The notes: a model not told the origin generated them from the sequence alone. A stretch of DNA of 26,522 nt from an uncultured Pirellulaceae bacterium (GCA_947258905.1 CAMYKF010000118.1:1-26522); one strand, 5' to 3'. Counted from the stretch's first letter, positions 17,067 to 24,836 are shown. Numbers and translations are program-made.

Positions 17067-17267
17067 CTAACGACCGAAGAACTTGCGGTTGGATTGCGGA
17101 GTGTGCCAGTCGCGATGGGCGTCCAGCAGTTTTTCCAGTTCGTCATCCAGCCAACTGGCGAATTTGGCCAGTCCGGCGGCGTTGATTTGTGCGGGGCAAG
17201 CCTGCGATTGCGACCGGGTTTCGGCGGCAGCCGCGGGTTCCTGATATTGTGAGTCGTGATTTGACAT
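17067..17267 (-). CDS. Small protein of unknown function (66 residues)
   Basis: This minus-strand frame starts at ATG 17267-17265 and ends in TAG at 17069-17067. The product begins MSNHDSQYQEPAAAAETRS and has an amphipathic, acidic helix (LAKFASWLDDELEKLLDAH) and a basic end (SNRKFFGR). AGGA lies about 10 bases upstream of the chosen ATG; an ATG ten codons earlier has no such support. Composition and the sharp helix favour a real small gene. I have no family assignment, though short acidic-helix proteins with a basic C-terminus seem familiar from planctomycetes. It is flanked by repeats and by a secreted-protein gene on the other strand. Confidence 0.5.
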   Translation of the reverse strand: MSNHDSQYQEPAAAAETRSQSQACPAQINAAGLAKFASWLDDELEKLLDAHRDWHTPQSNRKFFGR

Positions 17268-17617
17268 TGTCCTTGTTCCTATCTCTTTGACGCCCATACT
17301 GTTGGAATGTTCGTCTGTGACTGCTTATTACAGCGGCAAAGTCCATGCCAGCGTTACAAAGACTCTCGATGAATCGCCTAAGTTGCTAATCGCAAAGGGT
17401 TTGCGGTTAGATGCCGAAAATCACCATTTGTCGGGAATTGTCGCCAAATTGACACCGATTCCGGTGCAAAAGACCACATTGGCATGAACTGCCCCAAAAC
17501 GGCGATGGCGTTGCCGAAACGGCGTAGTTGGAAAAACACCGCTTGCGGTAAGATTTGCTGCGATGCAGCACGAGAAGCCAGCTAACCGAGTTCGCCGGGA
17601 CAACGAAAGGACCCACG
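17268..17617. other. Intergenic region between divergent small genes, with short hairpins
   Basis: This 350-base spacer is moderately AT-rich. Two perfect short hairpins stand near its right end: ACCGC-TT-GCGGT (17538-17549) and TGCTGC-GAT-GCAGCA (17556-17570), just before the ribosome site GAAAGGA (17605-17611) of the next gene. A 66-codon plus-strand frame (17287-17487) lacks a ribosome site and is not called. Confidence 0.5.
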
Positions 17618-18106
17618 ATGATTGGAAGGATTTGCCTTGCCGCGGCTTTTGTTTCGTTGTGTGGTCCACCGGCTGTGGCTCAAATGACTGATCCGTATTC
17701 ACCCAGCCCTGGACCGCAGACCGCGTTGTTGGGCAATGTTTTTGCGGATGAAATCTGCAGCTCCGGAAATGTCGCGGTGCGTTGCGTGCCACTTTGCCAG
17801 GACATTTGTGGCAACTCCGTCGATCAGGTCATCATGACGCCGTCGGTTGTGCTGTTGCCGGCCTGTGGTTGTCAGCAAGTGGTTTATCTGGCACAGACCA
17901 CTCCCGAAGGGAACTTGTTGCCGGTGTATTCCGGGACAACGTTTGCGACCGGCCCCATGCATACCTGGAAAGTCGTGCCTATGACGAGCAATCGACTGCC
18001 CCAGTTTCGTCCGGTGCCTCCCGTCAATGGCTATCCGACACAACCGCGCATTTTTCCGGCGCGGCGAGGTACCTGGTTCCCATTGCGGGGACGGCGTTCG
18101 CGTTAA
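17618..18106 (+). CDS. Small secreted cysteine-containing protein of unknown function
   Basis: The 162-residue product starts with a signal peptide (MIGRICLAAAFVSLCGPPAVAQ). The ATG at 17618 is chosen because GAAAGGA ends 6 bases upstream and the signal peptide begins there. The mature part has six cysteines in about 55 residues (EICSSGNVAVRCVPLCQDIC, then LPACGC), then a Pro-rich segment and a basic end (FPARRGTWFPLRGRRSR). This suggests a disulfide-linked surface or envelope protein. It lies ahead of a second, much more cysteine-rich secreted protein on the same strand, but a 387-base spacer argues against tight cotranscription. No family was recognised. Confidence 0.7.
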   Translation: MIGRICLAAAFVSLCGPPAVAQMTDPYSPSPGPQTALLGNVFADEICSSGNVAVRCVPLCQDICGNSVDQVIMTPSVVLLPACGCQQVVYLAQTTPEGNLLPVYSGTTFATGPMHTWKVVPMTSNRLPQFRPVPPVNGYPTQPRIFPARRGTWFPLRGRRSR

Positions 18107-18493
18107 CGGAATGAAGCAGGCAGTCCGGCGCAGTTGAGGGTGCACAAAACCGCCTTTGCAATTCTGTTGTTACCAGGCTTCCTGTTTTATCTATTTTAAC
18201 GCGCGGTCTTGTATGCCAGACGCGTCAAGAATCATCACAACTTTCGGCCCTTTTTGTGATGTTCAGCCGGCCTCCACCACTTGAGAGCAAAAAACCAACT
18301 TGTTAGCTTGATTCGCTAACGCAGATAACCCCAGGAGGCTTTTTTACTGGTTATCTGAAGCCGGATGGAATTCGGCGGGATGTCAAAAACCCGAACGGAT
18401 GCCTGGGGACGTCAAGTAAATTTGTTCGCCGTGCAGGTCGGAACCTGCCATTCTTTTTGACTTTTGACAGTTACTTTCTTGAGGAGATTCGTG
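18107..18493. other. Intergenic region ahead of the cysteine-rich protein gene
   Basis: This 387-base spacer contains no gene I can support. From 18233 on it is crowded with inverted repeats, listed separately. It ends in a strong ribosome site, GAGGAG at 18481-18486, 7 bases before the ATG. Confidence 0.6.
18233..18448 (+). promoter_or_regulatory. Leader with four successive inverted repeats; possible cis-acting RNA or attenuator
   Basis: Four perfect hairpins follow one another: CATCACAA/TTGTGATG (18233-18261), GTTAGC/GCTAAC (18302-18320), CAGATAACC/GGTTATCTG (18322-18357) and GCAGGT-CGGA-ACCTGC (18433-18448). The last is trailed by ATTCTTTTTGACTTTT, an arrangement like a weak terminator 45 bases before the start codon. 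No known riboswitch class was recognised. The position suggests control of the cysteine-rich gene, but transcription of the leader is not shown. Confidence 0.45.
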
Positions 18494-19120
18494 ATGAGAC
18501 AATTCGTAGCTTTTGGCATCGCAATGATGTTTGCGTTTGCAGTTTCGGCTGCTGACCTGCAGGCCCAGTGCTGTGGCAATTCCGGTGTCGCTTATGCCAC
18601 GCCGATGACCTACGGTGCTCCGGTTGGCTACTCCAGCTATGGTTATGCACCCCAGGCGTGCAATCAGTGCTGCACCGTGCGACGCGGACTGTTTGGCCGT
18701 ACGGTTACCCGTTGTTCCACATGCCCCAGCACCGCTTGCTGTGCCACCGCACAACCAACGTACGCCGCGCAAACGTACGCCGCGCAAACGTACGCCGTGC
18801 AACCCGTTGCCTACACCAGCACCACCGGTTGCAATACCTGCTCGACCGGCAGTTGCGCACCCTGCACAACGTGTTGTACAACACGCCCGACGCTGTTCCC
18901 GCGTCGTACGGCTACCTACTGCAGCACCTGCTGCACGCCTTGCCAAACCGGCTGTGCCCAGCCCATGTATGGCACGACCGTCTCAGGTTGCGCCGGCTGT
19001 GCTGGCGGCTCGGTCATGATGAGCCCCACGATCCAGGGCGTTCCCGCCCAGGGCACCATTGTGCAGCCGCAAACCATCCAGCAAGGTACGGTCAGTCCTC
19101 CCACCCCGGATGACACCTAA
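18494..19120 (+). CDS. Cysteine-rich secreted protein
   Basis: The 208-residue product has a signal peptide (MRQFVAFGIAMMFAFAVSAA) and starts at ATG 18494, 7 bases after GAGGAG. The mature part holds 22 cysteines, many as CC pairs or CxxC (QCC, QACNQCC, RCSTCPSTACC, GCNTCSTGSCAPCTTCC, YCSTCCTPCQTGC, GCAGC). Between them are Tyr/Thr/Ala/Gln-rich stretches, including three TYAAQ-type repeats. The C-terminal 45 residues lack cysteine and are Pro/Gln/Thr-rich. This fits a disulfide-cross-linked envelope protein. Planctomycete cell walls are known to contain cysteine-rich proteins, but I do not equate this one with any of them. It is likely transcribed alone, with its own terminator downstream. 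Confidence 0.8.
   Translation: MRQFVAFGIAMMFAFAVSAADLQAQCCGNSGVAYATPMTYGAPVGYSSYGYAPQACNQCCTVRRGLFGRTVTRCSTCPSTACCATAQPTYAAQTYAAQTYAVQPVAYTSTTGCNTCSTGSCAPCTTCCTTRPTLFPRRTATYCSTCCTPCQTGCAQPMYGTTVSGCAGCAGGSVMMSPTIQGVPAQGTIVQPQTIQQGTVSPPTPDDT
18758..18802 (+). repeat. Three tandem 15-bp repeats inside the cysteine-rich gene
   Basis: ACGTACGCCGCGCAA occurs at 18758-18772 and 18773-18787, and with one change (C to T) at 18788-18802. The unit length is a multiple of three, so copy-number change would add or remove five residues (TYAAQ) without a frameshift. Confidence 0.95.
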
Positions 19121-19174
19121 ATCGAAATACATCGAATTTAGATGGTCCGGCCGCGGCCGGTTATGACAAACGAG

Positions 19175-19210
19175 AGGGCCAGACTCGTCACCGAGTTTGG
19201 CCCTTTTTTT
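19175..19210 (+). terminator. Rho-independent terminator after the cysteine-rich protein gene
   Basis: AGGGCCAGACTCG (19175-19187) pairs with CGAGTTTGGCCCT (19192-19204) as a 13-bp stem with one G-T pair and a 4-base loop, followed by seven T. It lies 55 bases past the stop codon. A perfect palindrome, CCGGCCGCGGCCGG (19147-19160), precedes it. Confidence 0.92.
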
Positions 19211-19224
19211 ATTGCTGATACAAT
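19196..19224 (+). promoter_or_regulatory. Weak candidate promoter for the membrane protein gene
   Basis: TACAAT at 19219-19224 has a possible -35, TTTGGC, 17 bases upstream inside the terminator stem. Transcription would start near 19231, 27 bases before the ATG at 19258. The -35 match is poor, so this is a tentative call. Confidence 0.25.
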
Positions 19225-19257
19225 GGAACGCAATTTCGCCTTTGTCTTTGGAATGCC

Positions 19258-19815
19258 ATGCGAGTTCGTTCACGCAAACACTATCGCACCAACACGGTCA
19301 ACATGAACGAGTTGATGCACATCATCCTCAGTCTGCAATTAATGTTTGGTTCACGTCGCGCCCTTGGGGCATTGTTGGTCATCTTGGCGCTGGGCGGGAT
19401 CGCTTTCGGCGTCTGGTATTACTGGAGTGATCCGGGACGCACGCTGAAGCAGGCGGATCGCGATCTGGCTGCCGCTGACACCCTGTGGGACCGTGACGAA
19501 CACGTCGATGCTGTGCGGGAATACAAACGGCTATTGCGCAAGAGTGATCCGGTCGATCCCCGCTATACCTATCTGCCGCGCGACGTGCGGCCGCGGTTGT
19601 ATCGCCGTATCATTTCGCACGAGGCGACGTTTGCCGAGCGCGCCGAAGCCCGCGACTGGATTACCGCGGCCTATCACGAGGGCATCAATTTCGAGCGGCC
19701 TGATTTTGAACGCGAGGAGACATGGCAATTGTGGGAGCAAGTCGTGGGCAGCCTGCGCAGCGGTGCCGACCGCGACCGAAATCTGCTGGATGAAGTGAAA
19801 GGCAAAAGCCCGTAG
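19258..19815 (+). CDS. Single-pass membrane protein with TPR-like tail, unknown function
   Basis: The frame of 185 codons has one strong membrane helix (LGALLVILALGGIAFGVWYYW) near residues 36-56. It is followed by a soluble, charged region with a TPR-like helical pair (LKQADRDLAAADTLWDRDEHVDAVREYKRLLRK). The helix placement and the Arg residues before it suggest a signal anchor with the soluble domain outside the membrane. The start is uncertain: ATG 19258 gives a 35-residue basic lead, while ATGs at 19303, 19318 and 19342 are possible. None has a clear ribosome site, although 19258 has TTTGGA about 10 bases upstream. The gene is convergent with the next one, with 5 bases between the stop codons. 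Confidence 0.65.
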   Translation: MRVRSRKHYRTNTVNMNELMHIILSLQLMFGSRRALGALLVILALGGIAFGVWYYWSDPGRTLKQADRDLAAADTLWDRDEHVDAVREYKRLLRKSDPVDPRYTYLPRDVRPRLYRRIISHEATFAERAEARDWITAAYHEGINFERPDFEREETWQLWEQVVGSLRSGADRDRNLLDEVKGKSP

Positions 19816-19820
19816 CGGCC

Positions 19821-22271
19821 TTACCGATCCCAGAATACGACTTCGCCATCGTCGATTTCGACCATGATCTTGAAAATCTCCGACAGCCGCTCCAGATTGA
19901 TCGACTGCACGCTGCCGTCCGCCATGCCCATGTTGACGACACCTTCCCATTCATCACACAGACCCGCGGACGGGTCGTCTCGCTCGGACCAGTCGTAATC
20001 ATCGGGCTTGGTCCAGATGACCGAGTTCTCGGCATTGGCTTCCAGCATGAGAATGGTACGACTCGTGCCATCGGCGATTTCTTCCAGTGACAGGCCGGTC
20101 GGAAACTCGGTGTCGGCATCTTCCGGATCGGGCATGATCGTGCTGTCTCCGGTGGGCACGACGTACACTGTCTGGCCTTCCTCCGTGCGAATTCGGGGAT
20201 GCTCGAAGTCCCTTGGCATTTCGGCGATCAGTTCCCGGTTGTGCTCGCTATCCCACGGTTCATCCAGATGGAATCGTTCATACAAGTCGCTGTATTCCAG
20301 GTAGGGCAGAAGATGCACACGCCAGCTCAACAGCGGCGTGCCATCGTCAGCTTTTGAATAACGGGCCGGCAACGCCCGATGGGAGTCGTGATAGTTGTGC
20401 ATGGCGATGACCAGCTGTCGCATGCGGTTGGCCGAATCCATACGGCTCGCTGCACGACGCACGGTGAAAATGGCCGGAATGACCCCGACCGCCGCGGCTC
20501 CGGCGACCGTTCCCGGCGTGCCACCTGGATACGTCTGACGCTGGATCATCTCGAACCCGTCGGGTGTGCGAAACACCGAGGAAATATTCGGTTTCATATC
20601 GCGGATCAGGGCGGTGGTGGACGGCAAGTCGCCCAACCCGAAGTCAAAGTCAGGAGGAAACATGTCCTCGCCCATCAGGGCCAGCATGGGAACACCAAGC
20701 TGAACGATCGTTTTCACATTTAGAGAGGTCACCAGAATCGGTCCTTCAGCGTCCATACGCGGTTGCTCAAACACCTGTGAGAACCATGGGTCTTGCACCA
20801 GCGCATCGTCCGCCATCACCTCCCGCCGCAGGTGTCGCCGCAGCGAGGATTTGTCCATAGAGATCAGAATTTCGCCATTGGCCAGCGACCACGTAAAATC
20901 GGGCATAAAGCCCCATTCGCTTTTGTCTTCCAGCGAATAGATCGTGCAACCGTTGACTTCGGACTCGGAAAATTCCACTTCGCCCGGGCCCATGGCGGCG
21001 TTGTCGCGAATCACTTCCACGATCTTGTTGTACGGATCGGTCAGTCCCATTTCATCCGAAACACCGATGCCCAGCACCCAGCCCGATACGGGATTGGTAA
21101 AGTTGATTGAACCATAGACGTAGGCGTGATCGTCCAGTCGCTCGACCACATCCCGTTCAAAGTCGATGTCCAGCATGGTGTTGAGCATGTCCATGCCTTC
21201 ATCAAATTCTCCCGGACGCGACGCGACATCACTGAACTCCCGCACAAACTCAAGGATGGCCGGAACGGAAACGCGGCCGCCGACCATGACCATCTGGTCG
21301 TCCGAAATGCGACCGAATTCTTCGGGTTCCAGAGGCTCGCCCTGCAGCATGGCCAGCAATCCCCGGGGTTCATCGGGGTCCTCAATCCTGACGATGCCGC
21401 GACAAATGAATCCGGCATCATCCAGTCCACTGACCCAGCCGGCCGTCTGCAGTTGCTCAACACCCAGCATCTCCATCGCGTTATCGAATTCCGGCGGCGC
21501 GCCCTCGGCCCGTGCCATCTCTTTCACTGAATCAAGAATGGTTTCCGCATTCATATAACTGACACTGGAGATGCGGTCGACGGGCAAGTCACCACGCAGC
21601 TCGTTCAGCCACTCGGGCGGATCGGTCTGCATGTTGGCCAGTAGACGGGACATTTCACCCTCGCCCATGGACAAGGCAAGGTATTGGTCATCAACAACGC
21701 CGAAGGTGACCTGAGATTGAAATTCACGCTCATCGATCGACAAAGTGTAAAAGGACGCTCCGTTAACCGGAGTCTCGCCGAACTCCATGCCCTCATCATC
21801 CGCCATGGCCTGCACCATTTCGATCAATTCTTCGTTGAGCCGGTTGGCATCGTCGGCCAGATCAATCAGCCCGCCGCCATACAGATTCCAGGTATCATCG
21901 GTGTACTCGAGGCGGCTGAGATAAACACCGACCGACCGTGTCATGCAATGATCGGCGATCTCAAACAGTGTTCCGGCAAAAGAGGTTTCGTCTCCCTCGC
22001 CACCTTCCTCGGCCATTTGCCGAATGGCACTCTTGAGTTGGGCAAAGGATTCCTGAATCTCGACCTGGGCCAGCCAGCGTTCGGTTACATTCCCCTGGGG
22101 ATCGGGCGTCACCACCGGCGACCAGGTGGTATAGAAGATGCACTCCGCCGGAGCGAACTGCGCCATAACCGGATCTTCCGGTCCGGGTGGCACTCCCAAC
22201 GGCAAGCCTGCCTGGCCGCCCAGCCCAAACAAAAACACTATCAGTAATTCGGTAGCAGCAAATCCGATCAT
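19821..22271 (-). CDS. Secreted protein with C-terminal DUF1559-like (pilin-fold relative) domain
   Basis: The 816-residue product starts at ATG 22271-22269, where GGGGAG lies 6 bases upstream and a signal peptide begins (MIGFAATELLIVFLFGLGG). The first 580 or so residues are acidic and do not match a family I know. At about 585-607 a second hydrophobic stretch (GTVAGAAAVGVIPAIFTV) is followed by the DUF1559 (SBP_bac_10) hallmarks: RMDSANRMRQLVIAMHNYHDSH, LLSWRVHLLPYLEYSDLYERF, EIADGTSRTILMLEA and the terminal MADGSVQSINL. The His usually found before the DG motif is not at its normal place. DUF1559 proteins are vastly expanded in planctomycetes. Most carry the domain right after an N-terminal pilin-like helix, while here it sits at the C-terminus of a large secreted protein. 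Confidence 0.85.
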   Translation of the reverse strand: MIGFAATELLIVFLFGLGGQAGLPLGVPPGPEDPVMAQFAPAECIFYTTWSPVVTPDPQGNVTERWLAQVEIQESFAQLKSAIRQMAEEGGEGDETSFAGTLFEIADHCMTRSVGVYLSRLEYTDDTWNLYGGGLIDLADDANRLNEELIEMVQAMADDEGMEFGETPVNGASFYTLSIDEREFQSQVTFGVVDDQYLALSMGEGEMSRLLANMQTDPPEWLNELRGDLPVDRISSVSYMNAETILDSVKEMARAEGAPPEFDNAMEMLGVEQLQTAGWVSGLDDAGFICRGIVRIEDPDEPRGLLAMLQGEPLEPEEFGRISDDQMVMVGGRVSVPAILEFVREFSDVASRPGEFDEGMDMLNTMLDIDFERDVVERLDDHAYVYGSINFTNPVSGWVLGIGVSDEMGLTDPYNKIVEVIRDNAAMGPGEVEFSESEVNGCTIYSLEDKSEWGFMPDFTWSLANGEILISMDKSSLRRHLRREVMADDALVQDPWFSQVFEQPRMDAEGPILVTSLNVKTIVQLGVPMLALMGEDMFPPDFDFGLGDLPSTTALIRDMKPNISSVFRTPDGFEMIQRQTYPGGTPGTVAGAAAVGVIPAIFTVRRAASRMDSANRMRQLVIAMHNYHDSHRALPARYSKADDGTPLLSWRVHLLPYLEYSDLYERFHLDEPWDSEHNRELIAEMPRDFEHPRIRTEEGQTVYVVPTGDSTIMPDPEDADTEFPTGLSLEEIADGTSRTILMLEANAENSVIWTKPDDYDWSERDDPSAGLCDEWEGVVNMGMADGSVQSINLERLSEIFKIMVEIDDGEVVFWDR

Positions 22272-22419
22272 TTTGATCTCCCCTGTTTCGAATCGCCCAC
22301 CTGACGGGCGGAGCGCCGACGCTGGCGACCACAATGGCGCGTCGTTGGCCGGTGACGACTGGGATTATTCTAGGGCCGTGAAATCATCTTGCAAAAAATT
22401 GACTCAAAAAACCGTCCGG

Positions 22420-22448
22420 TTGTGGTTAATTCAACCAATTTTTATAAT
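22420..22448 (+). promoter_or_regulatory. Putative sigma-70 promoter for sucCD
   Basis: TTGTGG (22420-22425), a 17-base spacer and a consensus TATAAT (22443-22448) sit in an AT-rich patch. The start would fall near 22455, leaving a leader of about 68 bases before the ATG of sucC. A second -35-like TTGACT occurs at 22399-22404. Confidence 0.65.
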
Positions 22449-22522
22449 CCCGAACCATGTCGCCGGGGCCCGTCGCCGGTGCTCCATCATTCTTTCCCCT
22501 GCTGCTCAACCACGCTGGCGCC

Positions 22523-23719
22523 ATGAAAATCCACGAATACCAGGGCAAGCAAATCTTTCGCCAATCCGGAGTCACCGTGCTGGATGGCCATGTCGCACGA
22601 ACGCCTGACGAAGCGGCCGACGCGTTCAAGAAACTCGGCGGTCCCCTGGCGGTGGTCAAGGCCCAGATTCATGCCGGCGGTCGTGGCAAGGGCACCTTTG
22701 TCGAACATCCCGAGCAGCACGGAGTGCAACTGGTGCGCAGCGCCGAAGAAGTCCGCGAAGTTGCCGGGCGCATGCTGGGTAGCCGGCTGGTCACGATCCA
22801 GACCGGTCCCGAAGGCAAGGTCGTCAACCAGGTGTTTGTGGAAGCGGGTTGCGACATCGCCCGCGAACTGTATCTGGGAATCGTGCTGGACCGCGACGCA
22901 TCGCGGCCCGTGTTGATGTGCTCGAGCGAAGGCGGCGTGGAAATTGAACAGGTTGCCGCGGAAACGCCCGAAAAGATCTTCAAGGAACATTTTGACCCGG
23001 CTCAGGGCATCGAGAGCTACCAGATTCGCAAGCTCTGCCAACAGCTGGACATCAAGGGCAAGACCGTCCGCAGCGCCGACAAGTTCATGAAGTCCCTGTG
23101 CCGTATGTTTGTCGATCTGGATTGTTCACTGGTCGAAATCAATCCGCTGGTGATCACCGGTGGCGACGAGATACTGGCTCTGGATTCCAAAATGACTTTC
23201 GATGACAACGGCTTGTTCCGCCATCCGCAACTGGCCGAGTTGCGTGACCTGTCGGAAGAGGAAGAATCGGAAGTGCGGGCGGGGGCCGCGGGACTGAGTT
23301 ATGTCAAGCTGGACGGCAACATCGGTTGTCTGGTTAATGGCGCCGGTTTGGCCATGAGCACGATGGACATCATCAAGCTGCATGGCGGAGAGCCAGCCAA
23401 CTTTCTGGATGTAGGCGGCGGTGCCGATGTTGATCAGGTAACCGAGGCGTTTCGCATCCTGCTGGGCGATCCCAACACCAAGGCTGTGCTGGTCAATATT
23501 TTTGGCGGCATCATGCGTTGTTCGACGATTGCCGATGCCCTGGTCTCCGCGGCACGCACCGTGGGCTTTAACGTGCCACTGGTAGTACGACTGGAGGGCA
23601 CCGAAGTGAAAGAGGGCCGCCGCATCCTGGAGGAATCCGATGTCGATTGCATCATCGCCATGGATCTGGCCGATGCGGCGCAAAAGGTCGTGGATGCGGC
23701 CGTAGCCGTCAGCGCGTGA
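22523..23719 (+). CDS. sucC: Succinate--CoA ligase (ADP-forming), beta subunit
   Basis: SucC is the nucleotide- and succinate-binding subunit of the TCA-cycle enzyme that converts succinyl-CoA to succinate with substrate-level ATP or GTP formation. The 398 residues match the family (about 390). The N-terminal ATP-grasp domain begins MKIHEYQGKQIF and has the nucleotide loop AGGRGKG at 51-57. The metal-binding segment LVEINPLVI is present. The C-terminal CoA-ligase domain shows NGAGLAMSTMDIIKLHGG, FLDVGGGAD, NIFGGIMRCSTIADALV and RLEGTEVKEGRRIL. The start at 22523 is fixed by the conserved MKIHEYQ N-terminus; the frame is open further upstream but the extra residues are not family-like. No strong ribosome site is seen. 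It is followed by sucD after 94 bases. Confidence 0.97.
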   Translation: MKIHEYQGKQIFRQSGVTVLDGHVARTPDEAADAFKKLGGPLAVVKAQIHAGGRGKGTFVEHPEQHGVQLVRSAEEVREVAGRMLGSRLVTIQTGPEGKVVNQVFVEAGCDIARELYLGIVLDRDASRPVLMCSSEGGVEIEQVAAETPEKIFKEHFDPAQGIESYQIRKLCQQLDIKGKTVRSADKFMKSLCRMFVDLDCSLVEINPLVITGGDEILALDSKMTFDDNGLFRHPQLAELRDLSEEEESEVRAGAAGLSYVKLDGNIGCLVNGAGLAMSTMDIIKLHGGEPANFLDVGGGADVDQVTEAFRILLGDPNTKAVLVNIFGGIMRCSTIADALVSAARTVGFNVPLVVRLEGTEVKEGRRILEESDVDCIIAMDLADAAQKVVDAAVAVSA

Positions 23720-23723
23720 CAAC

Positions 23724-23783
23724 GTAGCGGAAGTCGCCAGACTTCCCAAACCAGTACATCGGGAGTCTGGCGACTTCCGCTAC
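23724..23783. repeat. Long palindrome in the sucC-sucD spacer
   Basis: GTAGCGGAAGTCGCCAGACT (23724-23743) is repeated in reverse complement at 23764-23783, a perfect 20-bp match. CCC/GGG extends it after a one-base bulge. The loop is about 13 bases (23748-23760). It starts 4 bases after the sucC stop and ends 30 bases before the sucD start. I recall this palindrome as a frequent intergenic repeat in planctomycete genomes. In mRNA it would be a very stable hairpin. Confidence 0.9.
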
Positions 23784-23813
23784 ATCATAAATTCAAAACC
23801 AAAAAGCAGACGC

Positions 23814-24713
23814 ATGAGCATACTCGTTAACAAGGACACCAAAGTCATCTGCCAGGGCATTACGGGCGATGCCGGCGGCTTCCACACACGCGGCTGCAAG
23901 GAGTACGGCACGCAAATGGTCGGTGGAGTCACGCCGGGCAAGGGCGGGCAAACGGCCGAGGGGCTGCCCGTGTTCGACACGGTCACCGAAGCCCGCGCCG
24001 AGACGGGTTGTGATGCCACCATGATATTTGTGCCGCCGCCGTTTGCCGCTGACGCTATTCTGGAGGCGATTGATGCTGAAATCCGGGTAATCGTGGCGGT
24101 TACCGAAGGCATTCCGGCACTGGACATGGTTCGTGTGTACGAACAAGTCAAAGAAAGTGATTCGGTGCTAATCGGTCCCAACTGCCCGGGTGTGATTACG
24201 CCGGACGAGTGCAAGATCGGTATTATGCCGGGCTACATTCACCAAAAAGGCAACGTCGGCATCATGAGTCGCAGCGGAACGCTGACCTACGAAGCCGTGT
24301 GGCAAACGTCCAACGCCGGGCTGGGCCAGTCCAGTTGCGTGGGGCTCGGCGGGGACCCCATCGTGGGCACATCGTTCATCGATGCGCTCAAGTGGTTCCA
24401 GAACGATCCGGAAACCCAGGCCATCCTGATGATCGGCGAGATCGGCGGCAGCGCCGAGGAGGAAGCCGCCGAGTACGTCAAGCAGCATGTCACCAAACCG
24501 GTGGCTGGCTTTATTGCCGGTCGCACCGCCCCTCCGGGCAAACGAATGGGACATGCCGGCGCGATTATCTCGGGTGGTAAAGGCACGGCGACCGAAAAGA
24601 TCGCCGCGCTCGAGGCCGCCGGCATCGAGGTCGCCCGGTCTCCTGCCGACATGGGCGGGGCGGTCGAGCGGGCCATCAAACGCGCGGGCCAGGGTAGCGG
24701 GCTCACTCCGTGA
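23814..24713 (+). CDS. sucD: Succinate--CoA ligase, alpha subunit
   Basis: SucD binds CoA and carries the phosphohistidine of succinyl-CoA synthetase. It is 299 residues, close to the E. coli length of 289. The N-terminal CoA-binding Rossmann region shows CQGITGDAGGFHTRG and YGTQMVGGVTPGKGG. The ligase domain has GPNCPGVI, GIMSRSGTLTYEAVWQ and the active-site histidine His247 in PPGKRMGHAGAII. The start MSILVNKDTKVICQG matches the family. No good ribosome site is seen, and the region just upstream holds the palindrome at 23724-23783. It forms an operon with sucC. Confidence 0.97.
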   Translation: MSILVNKDTKVICQGITGDAGGFHTRGCKEYGTQMVGGVTPGKGGQTAEGLPVFDTVTEARAETGCDATMIFVPPPFAADAILEAIDAEIRVIVAVTEGIPALDMVRVYEQVKESDSVLIGPNCPGVITPDECKIGIMPGYIHQKGNVGIMSRSGTLTYEAVWQTSNAGLGQSSCVGLGGDPIVGTSFIDALKWFQNDPETQAILMIGEIGGSAEEEAAEYVKQHVTKPVAGFIAGRTAPPGKRMGHAGAIISGGKGTATEKIAALEAAGIEVARSPADMGGAVERAIKRAGQGSGLTP

Positions 24714-24770
24714 GCCGTCCGCCCGGACACGACCGGCAGGTTCACTCCCCAGGCCGTCCGCGTAGAAATG

Positions 24771-24788
24771 CACTGGCAATAGCCAGTG
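24771..24788. repeat. Short hairpin CACTGGC-AATA-GCCAGTG
   Basis: This perfect 7-bp stem with a 4-base loop lies 58 bases after the sucD stop and is followed by GCACCC, not a T-run. The motif with its GCCAGTGGCACCC edge looks like a dispersed planctomycete repeat; this is from recollection. Confidence 0.6.
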
Positions 24789-24836
24789 GCACCCGCGCCC
24801 AGTACAAGTGAATCGATGCAACGCTCCCCCTCATCC

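Noticed and set aside
18383..18946. A 187-codon minus-strand frame rich in Ala, Gly and Arg
   Set aside because: It is the reverse reading of the cysteine-rich gene, whose signal peptide and ribosome site are clear.
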